Below are positions 23,728 to 30,118 of a stretch of DNA of 45,555 bases, one piece after another. The translations under genes were made by a program, and so were the position numbers. The DNA lies in contig PXRZ01000063.1 in NCBI GenBank assembly GCA_003022945.1, forward strand, positions 1-45,555. The letters are read 5' to 3'. The notes below the pieces were generated by a model that saw only the letters and a program-made list of their open reading frames with translations, had not been told where the DNA came from and searched no databases. How positions within the stretch are numbered: the first letter of the stretch is position 1; each line of letters begins with the position of its first letter. The stretch is from Halobacteriales archaeon QS_8_69_73. GTDB lineage: Archaea > Halobacteriota > Halobacteria > Halobacteriales > Haloarculaceae.

Positions 23728-25713
23728 ATGCGCACGGGCGTCCTCGCCGTCGCCGTCGTCGTCGCACTGGCCTTAGCCGTGCCGACGGTGGCGATGACCC
23801 ACGGCGGCGAGGACGACGTCGACGGAAAGGTCACGATCGCGCCCGCCGCCGGCCCCAACGGCGAGTACGCGACCGTCGAAGACGGGGAGCTCCGAGTGGA
23901 CTTCGATCGGCTGAACGACGAGGCGGTCACGACCGCTCACAACGTCGTCAACGTCACCTCGACGATGAACGAGACCGCCGAGGTGTGGGTCGCGGTCGAC
24001 GCTAACGAGTCGGTGACCGTTTACGAGGGTGACGACACCGAAGCGACGCTGTCCCGGAACCGGACGCGGACGATGGAGCCCGGCGAGTCGATGCTGGTCG
24101 GCTTCGAGGTCGACACTTACCGAGAGGCGCCCGATTCGACGACGCTCACCGTCGGAGTCCGGGACCCCGACGAGACGGATGACGGCGGCGGGAACGACGA
24201 TAGCGGACCCGGCGACGACAGGATGGACGGTGCCGGAAACGGGCCGGGCAGCGGCTTCGGCGCGCCGGGCGAGAACGCCGACGTCAGCGACGAGAGCGTC
24301 GGCGTCGAGGTGTTCTTCGACGGCGAGGCCGACGTCGGCCCCGGCGACGTGGCGGTGTCAGAACTCGAGGAGTTGCCCGAGAACGGGGCGACCGGCGGGC
24401 CCGATGCCGCCATCGACAGAGGGCAGCCGCTGCTGTCCGAAGACGACGGCGTCACGGTCGTGAAGGGGTCGACGATCGTCGCCGAGGCGGGACGGCAGGT
24501 CACCCTGACCGGAGCGCGGTCGCACGCTCGCACCGCCGAGGCGGTCGACAGCCAGCGGAGGGTCGCCGCGGTCGTCGATATCGCGCCGCCGCCGGAGTTG
24601 CGCGACCGCGCGGCGACTGTACAGGTTCGTATCGACCGCGAGGAGTTCCCCGGCTCGGACCCGACCGGGGCCCGTGTCGCCCGGCTGACCCCCGAGGGCT
24701 GGCAGCTGCTCCCGACGGAGGTCACGGAAGCCAACGACGAGTCAGCACTGGTCAAGGCCAGGACCTACGGATTCGGCGTCTTCACCGTCTTCGCGGCAAA
24801 CCAGGTGGACTACGAGTGGACGCTCCCCGACGGCACGACGGTCTCTGACGGGCACCTGCGGACCACCTTTGAGGAGTCAGGCGTCCGCAACGTCACGCTG
24901 ACGGTCACCGACTCCGCCGGCCGGTCGGACGACGCCACGAAGCAGGTTATCGTCAACGACGAGCCGTCCGTCGGGATAGAGGGCGCTTCGGACGCCACCG
25001 CCGGCGAGATGACGACGCTTCGGGCCAATGTCACCGACGAGATTGGCAACGTCACGGTGACCTGGACGCTCCCGGATGGAACGGAGACGACCGGTCGGAC
25101 CGTTACCGACGAGTTCGATGCCGGCGATCGAATCGGGGTCACCGTCGAGGACGAATTCGGCGCTACGGGACGCGCGGAGACGACCATTTCCGCGGGAGGA
25201 CTTGCACGCCCCGCCGCGGCACTGCGGGCGACCGGACCCCCGATTCCCGCCTTGCTGGCGGTGGTCCTGGCGCTCCTGGCGACCGGGCTCGTGGGGCTGC
25301 TCGCGCGGTCGCGGCTCCCGGAAGCGACGGGCGATGGGATCTACGCGCTGCTCCGTGAGCTACGGTCGTGGGTGGTCGACGACTCACGACGGGTGACCGT
25401 CGTCGGGGACCCGACGTGGAACCCGGAAAGCGGCTGTATCGAAATCGAGGGACTGCGCGTCGAGGCGCCGGGCGGCCAACTCGATACCGTCGAGGTGACC
25501 GTCACCGACGATGCCGGAATCCAGGTCGTCCGCAAGGAGATCGAGGTCGGCTCGGGCTCGTCGTACGTCGCAACCCCCGAGCGGATCCACGTCTACGGGG
25601 ACACGATGCTCTCCGGCGACACTACCTACAACGTCGAGGTGCGTGCGACCGACGAACTCGACCGCGTCGGCACCGTCGACTGGACCCAGTCGTCGTCGGC
25701 GAGACCGCAGTGA
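23728..25713 (+). CDS. Surface protein: DUF1102-like module, PKD-type domains, membrane anchor
   Basis: 661 residues. A signal peptide (TGVLAVAVVVALALAVPTVA) is followed by a DUF1102-like module (about residues 30-145) containing VDFDRLNDEAVTTAH, AEVWVAVDANESVTVYEGDD and EPGESMLVGFEVDT. A Gly/Asp-rich linker comes next, then a beta domain ending TYGFGVFTVF. Two PKD-type domains follow (VDYEWTLPDGTTVSDG and VTWTLPDGTETTG), then one membrane helix (about residues 508-532, IPALLAVVLALLATGLVGLL). A C-terminal cytoplasmic domain follows of about 130 residues. It is probably an anchored adhesin or receptor of the surface island. A decayed copy of its first 70 codons lies 1.5 kb upstream. Confidence 0.8.
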   Translation: MRTGVLAVAVVVALALAVPTVAMTHGGEDDVDGKVTIAPAAGPNGEYATVEDGELRVDFDRLNDEAVTTAHNVVNVTSTMNETAEVWVAVDANESVTVYEGDDTEATLSRNRTRTMEPGESMLVGFEVDTYREAPDSTTLTVGVRDPDETDDGGGNDDSGPGDDRMDGAGNGPGSGFGAPGENADVSDESVGVEVFFDGEADVGPGDVAVSELEELPENGATGGPDAAIDRGQPLLSEDDGVTVVKGSTIVAEAGRQVTLTGARSHARTAEAVDSQRRVAAVVDIAPPPELRDRAATVQVRIDREEFPGSDPTGARVARLTPEGWQLLPTEVTEANDESALVKARTYGFGVFTVFAANQVDYEWTLPDGTTVSDGHLRTTFEESGVRNVTLTVTDSAGRSDDATKQVIVNDEPSVGIEGASDATAGEMTTLRANVTDEIGNVTVTWTLPDGTETTGRTVTDEFDAGDRIGVTVEDEFGATGRAETTISAGGLARPAAALRATGPPIPALLAVVLALLATGLVGLLARSRLPEATGDGIYALLRELRSWVVDDSRRVTVVGDPTWNPESGCIEIEGLRVEAPGGQLDTVEVTVTDDAGIQVVRKEIEVGSGSSYVATPERIHVYGDTMLSGDTTYNVEVRATDELDRVGTVDWTQSSSARPQ

Positions 25714-25771
25714 GCGGAGCGCCGTCGTGCAGGCGTTCCGACGTCGGCGGACGAGTGCCGTAGCGGTAGGG

Positions 25772-25981
25772 TCAGAACCGGTACTCGTCGACGCCGTCCG
25801 GTCGGGTCGGGTCGACGGGCTCCCCACCGTCGGCGGGCTGTCTGCCGAGTTCCGACAGACAGTCCGTGCAGTAGCCAGTCTCGGCGTCGTGGTGTTTCGC
25901 ACAGATGACCCGGCCACAGCGGTCGCAGTCGTTCTCGACGGAGGCCGCCTCGCAGATTTCACAGAGGCCTGCGACGCTCAT
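25772..25981 (-). CDS. Small zinc-binding protein (treble-clef-like), 69 aa
   Basis: Cysteines are arranged CEICEAA, DCDRCGRVICAKHH and GYCTDCL. That is three CxxC pairs plus a CxxHH, enough for two zinc sites as in AN1-, FYVE- or B-box-like cross-brace folds. The tail is short and acidic. Start ATG at 25981 is set by the first cysteines; a longer frame upstream is not protein-like. Such small zinc fingers are common in haloarchaea and usually bind protein or nucleic acid. No specific function can be given. Confidence 0.7.
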   Translation of the reverse strand: MSVAGLCEICEAASVENDCDRCGRVICAKHHDAETGYCTDCLSELGRQPADGGEPVDPTRPDGVDEYRF

Positions 25982-26542
25982 AGCGGGCGTTGAGTCGGCG
26001 AGTACATAAACCCGGAGGCCGGCGAGGTCGGCGACGTTCGGACGAGCAGAAGTGTCCTGCACTAGCCACCGCCGGGGAGGAATAAAAGGAGCCGAGCCTT
26101 CGAGTCGGTGAGGCGAGGCAAACAGAGAGAACTGTAGGCTCCTCTGACCGCTGACGTGGCGGCGACGCCGTGGTCCGAGAGAGCGAAGCTCTCTCGTCAT
26201 CTGCTCACGGGCGGCGGAGCCGCGCGAGAAGACCGCAGGACTGAGTCCGAGAATAGTGGTCCGAACGACGGCTCCGCGAGCCATCGGTCGTCATACCGGA
26301 AGAGCTTCGCTCTTCCGTAGATCGCGGATCTCCGATCCGCTCACTCCCGGAAATCGCTGATTACCGGAGACGGCGAGGCCGAATGAGCGCAGCGAGGGAG
26401 GCCTCGTGAAGAAGCGAGCGGGAGGAGCGACGCACGGAGCGACGACACGCGAGCACGGCGAGTCGCGACGACCGAGAGCCGGGGCTTTCGAACTCCTCGC
26501 TGCCCTACTCCCGCTCCGGGTCTCTCATCTGAACACTACCCC
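25982..26542. other. Intergenic region of 560 bases with hairpin array
   Basis: No gene is visible on either strand. The middle holds the hairpin array described separately. The right part is rich in GCGAG/CGCAGCG words and includes GGGCTTTCGAACTCCTCGC, whose reverse (TCGAAAGCCC) also occurs at 7218-7227 after cruF. It looks like a landing zone for dispersed haloarchaeal intergenic elements rather than a decayed gene. Confidence 0.55.
26176..26367. repeat. Second array of 21-base hairpins
   Basis: Stem-loops with 9-base arms and 3-base loops occur at 26176-26196 (loop GAA), 26266-26286 (loop CGC, one mismatch), 26297-26317 (loop TTC) and 26347-26367 (loop GCT, one mismatch). A 7-base-arm version lies at 26324-26340 (loop TCC). 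Spacers between the last three are 6 bases. The format matches the array at 10368-10473, but the arm sequences differ, so the two arrays share a design rather than a sequence. Confidence 0.75.
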
Positions 26543-26725
26543 TCAGACCCCCTGGAGAAGGCCCTCCCATGGCGCGCGGCGGTGACACCGCTCGTCGTCG
26601 GCCTCGAAGCGAACCAGCGCGAGGGTCTCCCCGTCACGGACGCGCTCGCGTAGCGCCGCCAGCGCCCGGGTGTCGACGCCGAACCGCCGTCGCGCCGCCT
26701 CCCCGAGGCCGGTCATGTCCACCAT
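26543..26725 (-). CDS. Small unknown protein (60 aa)
   Basis: Frame from ATG 26725 (or 26716). The N-terminus GLGEAARRRFGVDTRALAALR resembles the first residues of haloarchaeal HTTM-domain membrane proteins. However, the sequence then turns charged (ERVRDGETLALVRFEADDERCHRR) instead of entering a membrane helix. It may be a true small protein, or a short remnant or chimera. It is divergent from the cysteine synthase gene, and the 98 bases between them should hold both promoters. Confidence 0.45.
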   Translation of the reverse strand: MVDMTGLGEAARRRFGVDTRALAALRERVRDGETLALVRFEADDERCHRRAPWEGLLQGV

Positions 26726-26823
26726 CGGTCGGCCGGCGTAAATCCGTCGTCTCTGGAGCGTCGGCCGCGGCATCCTTGCCTGCCTCCAGCGGGGTTTTGT
26801 ACCGCCGTACACTACGACCGGCA

Positions 26824-27810
26824 ATGCGACGTGGCATCCTCGGGACCCTCGGGTCGCCCCTGGTGCAGGTCGAGTCCCCCGAGGGGTCAGTGGTGGCCGC
26901 GAAGGTGGAGTCGCGGAACCCCGGCGGCTCCGCGAAGGACCGCCCGGCGGTAGCGATGGTCGAGGCCGCCGAGCGGGCCGGGGAACTCGGTTCCGGCGAC
27001 CGCATCGTCGAGCCCACCTCCGGCAACACCGGCATCGGGCTGTCGATGGTCGCCGCCGCGAAGGGGTACGACATCACGGTCGTGATGCCGGCCTCGAAGT
27101 CGCCCGAGCGGCGGCAGGTCATGCGGGCCTACGGCGCGGACCTGGAGCTGGTCGAGGGCGGCATCGCGGCGGCCAGAGAGCGCGCCGACGAACTCGCGGC
27201 GGCCGACGGCGTCGTCCAGGTCGGGCAGTTCGACAACCCGGCGAACCCGGAGGCCCACTACCGGACCACGGGTCCCGAGATTCTCGAGCAGGTGGGCGAC
27301 CGAAGAATCGACGCCCTGGTGGCCGGCAGCGGCACCGGCGGGACCGTCTCCGGCGTCGGTCGTCGGCTCAGGGAAGCGTTCCCGGAGCTGGAGGTCGTCG
27401 CCGTCGAGCCCGCGGCCAACGCCGTCCTGAGTGATGGCGAGCCCGGCGACGACGAGTTCCAGGGGATGGGACCGGGGTTCGTGCCACCGAACCTCGACCG
27501 CGAGCTGCTCGACGGCGTCGAGACCGTCGACGTCGGGACCGCCGAGGCGGCCGCCCGCCGGCTCGCCCGCGAGGAGGGAGTCCTCGTCGGTCAGTCGTCG
27601 GCGGCGTCGCTGGTCGCCGCCCGCCGGGTCGCCGCCCGGCTCGTCGAGGAGCGCGACGTCGACGCCGCGGCGCCGGCGCCGGACAACGACGTCGGGGTTC
27701 TCGACGACGACCCGCCGGACCGGGAGCCGATTCCCCCGGAGTGTCCGCTCGTCGTCACCGTCTTCTGGGACTCCGGAGAACGGTACATGTCGACGGGAAT
27801 GTTCGACTGA
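26824..27810 (+). CDS. cysK: Cysteine synthase (PLP-dependent, CysK/CysM family)
   Basis: 328 residues. The PLP lysine is Lys38 in NPGGSAKDRPA. The phosphate and substrate loop is TSGNTG (65-70), and the Gly loop is GSGTGGT. The C-terminus CPLVVTVFWDSGERYMSTG is typical of haloarchaeal members. An acidic insertion (residues about 278-308) precedes it. It makes cysteine from O-acetylserine or a related activated serine and sulfide. The ATG at 26824 is fixed by family similarity starting at GILGTLGSP. Intact, unlike several neighbours. Confidence 0.92.
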   Translation: MRRGILGTLGSPLVQVESPEGSVVAAKVESRNPGGSAKDRPAVAMVEAAERAGELGSGDRIVEPTSGNTGIGLSMVAAAKGYDITVVMPASKSPERRQVMRAYGADLELVEGGIAAARERADELAAADGVVQVGQFDNPANPEAHYRTTGPEILEQVGDRRIDALVAGSGTGGTVSGVGRRLREAFPELEVVAVEPAANAVLSDGEPGDDEFQGMGPGFVPPNLDRELLDGVETVDVGTAEAAARRLAREEGVLVGQSSAASLVAARRVAARLVEERDVDAAAPAPDNDVGVLDDDPPDREPIPPECPLVVTVFWDSGERYMSTGMFD

Positions 27811-27816
27811 GGGCGG

Positions 27817-29031
27817 TCACCCCTCCATCGCCAGCCCGGCGGCGGCCGCGACGGCACCGCCGCCGGCCAGCACCGCCAGCCCCGGGAGGTAGGAGCCAGT
27901 CAGGTCGTGGAGCGTCCCGACGGCGGCCGGCCCCAGGAAGCCGCCGATCTCGCCGACCGCGAACACCAGTCCGACGGCCGCGCCCGTCAGCCCGGGGCCG
28001 ACGCCGTCCAGGTCGGGCGGGATGGCCCGGACCAGCGGCGAGAGCCCGCCGACTCCGACGCCGGCGCCGACGATACCGGCCGCCGCGAGGAGCGTCGTCC
28101 CGCCGGCCAGCACCGCGAGCACGCCCGCCGCGGCGAGCAGACCACAGGCGACGACGGCCGTCCGGCGTGCGTCGTGGCGGTCGGCGACGGCGGGCACCGC
28201 GAGGATACCGACGGCGTTGGCACCGACGAGCAGCGTCGTCGCCCGGCCGGCGCGGGCCGCCGACAGTCCACGGGCCTCCAGCACCGTCGGCAGCCACCCC
28301 TGGAGGCCGTGGATGACCAGCAGGTACGTCGCGCCGACGAGGACGACCAGTCGCAGCTCCGGGTGGGTCAGTACGGCGCGGGCGTCGCCTTGGAGAGAGC
28401 CCGGCGCGAGCCCGGGATCGTCGCGCGCCGACCGCGGCTCGACGTCGGCCAGCCGGACGAGCGCGAGCCAGACGGCGGCGTAGCCGACCGCCACGGCGCC
28501 GCTCCAGCGGAACAGCGGTCGCCAGCCGCCCAGCCACGGGCCGATGAGCGGGCGTCCGAGGCCGAAGACCGCGGCGGTGCCGGCCGAGGCGCCGACGAGG
28601 TACAGCGAGGAGGGCAGTCCCGTTTCCTCGGGTGGGAACAACACGGCGACGAGCTTCGGGAGCCCGAAGGTGATGGCGGTGGCGCCGACCCCGAGCAGGA
28701 GCGTGAACGCCAGCATCGATCGGAAGCCGGTCGCGGCGCTGCGGCCGACCTGTGCGGTCCCGAAGACGACGAGCCCCGCCGCCAGGCTCCGGGCCGGGCC
28801 GATCCGGTCAACGGCCAACCCGGAGACGAGTGCCAATGGGACGTACGTCAGCGGAACGGCTCCCGCCAGCACCCCGGCCTCGGTGCTCGACAGCCCGAGG
28901 TCGGCGGCGACGACCGACAGGTACGCCGGAAGCGTGAACCAAACGAACAGCAAACAGGTGTAGCTCGCGGCGCCGGCGACGACCAGCGCGTAGGCGCGGC
29001 GCCGGTCGGGCCAGCCGGACCGGCCGCTCAT
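27817..29031 (-). CDS. MFS transporter
   Basis: 404 residues with about 12 hydrophobic helices in two halves separated by a polar loop (about residues 185-205, DVEPRSARDDPGL). The loop 2-3 signature (GLAVDRIGPARSL) is of major facilitator type. The first helix starts after RRRAYALVVAGAASY. Substrate unknown. The THI5-like protein gene lies 55 bases upstream on the same strand, so a link to pyrimidine or thiamine precursor uptake is possible. It converges with cysK with only 6 bases between the stops. Confidence 0.88.
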   Translation of the reverse strand: MSGRSGWPDRRRAYALVVAGAASYTCLLFVWFTLPAYLSVVAADLGLSSTEAGVLAGAVPLTYVPLALVSGLAVDRIGPARSLAAGLVVFGTAQVGRSAATGFRSMLAFTLLLGVGATAITFGLPKLVAVLFPPEETGLPSSLYLVGASAGTAAVFGLGRPLIGPWLGGWRPLFRWSGAVAVGYAAVWLALVRLADVEPRSARDDPGLAPGSLQGDARAVLTHPELRLVVLVGATYLLVIHGLQGWLPTVLEARGLSAARAGRATTLLVGANAVGILAVPAVADRHDARRTAVVACGLLAAAGVLAVLAGGTTLLAAAGIVGAGVGVGGLSPLVRAIPPDLDGVGPGLTGAAVGLVFAVGEIGGFLGPAAVGTLHDLTGSYLPGLAVLAGGGAVAAAAGLAMEG

Positions 29032-29086
29032 CGCGGGGGACCAGCGACGACAGATAAGCGCGGGTACCGCGGCACGTCCGCGGGTC

Positions 29087-30037
29087 TCATCTCCCGTCCA
29101 ACAGCTCGGTCGTGAACAGCGCGTCGACGTCCAGCTCCGCGGCGGGGATGTGATCGCCCGCCAGGGAGGTGAGTATCTCTTCGTCGGCGAGCCAGTCGAC
29201 GAACGCCGCCCACCGCCGGCGGCGCATCCGGCCCCACTCGCCGCCGTCGGAAAGGAAGGCGTCGGCGAGCCGGCGGGCACTCTCGGCGAGGAACGCCCGG
29301 TCGTCGAGGTTCGGCCCCTCGGCGTCGCGGTACAGCACCTCGGCGGCGGCCTCAGGGTCGGCGGCGGCCTCGCGGTAGCCGCGGCCGGTCGCCGAGAGGA
29401 ACGCCGTCAGCCGGTCGGCCTCGGTGTCGATCGATCCCGGCCGTGCCAGCATCGTCGGCGTGTAGCCGTACGGGACATCGTAGTCGTCGAGGTAGAACGG
29501 CGTCAGCGAGACGCCGTCCCGCTCGGCCAGCAGTCCCTCCCACGGCATGAACACCCAGGTGGCGTCGGCCTTTCCCTCCAGCAGCGTGTTCCAGATCCCG
29601 AGTTTCGGCGGCGTGGCTATCTCGACGTCGCCGTCGCCGCCGTCGTTGCGCACCAACTGTCGGACGATGTCGTCCTCGAAGCGCGCGCCGTAGGAGGCGT
29701 AGCTCCGGCCGTCGAGGTCCGCCGGCCGCTCGACGTCGCCGTCGCCGAGGGCGACGACCGCGCTGGTGTCCCGCTGGCAGACGGCGGCGACGGCCCGCAG
29801 CGACGGGTAGTCGGGGTGGGTGTTGTAGCTGATGGCGCTCTCGGAGGGGGCGATCGCGACGGTCGCCTCGCCGGTCGCGACCCGCTTGGCCGGCGTCGTG
29901 TCGTAGCCGTCGTCGGCCGGCGACCGGATCGTCACGTCCAGCCCCGCCGCCTCGTAGTACCCCTCCGCTCGCGCGAGGTAGATGCCCGCGTGGTTCGTGT
30001 TCGGCGTCCAATCCAGCGCGACCTCGAACTCGCTCAT
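29087..30037 (-). CDS. NMT1/THI5-like protein (ThiY-type ligand binding)
   Basis: 316 residues from ATG 30037. It starts straight into VALDWTPNTNHAGIYLARAEG, the N-terminal signature of NMT1/THI5 proteins, which bind pyrimidine precursors of thiamine. There is no signal peptide, no lipobox and no Tat motif, so as written it is cytoplasmic. No ABC permease or ATPase gene is adjacent; an MFS gene follows instead. The CCCFC motif of fungal HMP-phosphate synthase THI5 is absent. It may be an intracellular precursor-binding protein, a THI5-type enzyme without that motif, or a binding protein whose signal has been lost. A 12-codon extension to 30073 adds no signal. Confidence 0.75.
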   Translation of the reverse strand: MSEFEVALDWTPNTNHAGIYLARAEGYYEAAGLDVTIRSPADDGYDTTPAKRVATGEATVAIAPSESAISYNTHPDYPSLRAVAAVCQRDTSAVVALGDGDVERPADLDGRSYASYGARFEDDIVRQLVRNDGGDGDVEIATPPKLGIWNTLLEGKADATWVFMPWEGLLAERDGVSLTPFYLDDYDVPYGYTPTMLARPGSIDTEADRLTAFLSATGRGYREAAADPEAAAEVLYRDAEGPNLDDRAFLAESARRLADAFLSDGGEWGRMRRRRWAAFVDWLADEEILTSLAGDHIPAAELDVDALFTTELLDGR

Positions 30038-30118
30038 GTGCGGCCGGTACGGCTGCCAGGGATTTAGGAGCACAGCTTCCCGGCGGCCGCAACCCTCGGG
30101 ACGGCCGGGCGACGGTCG

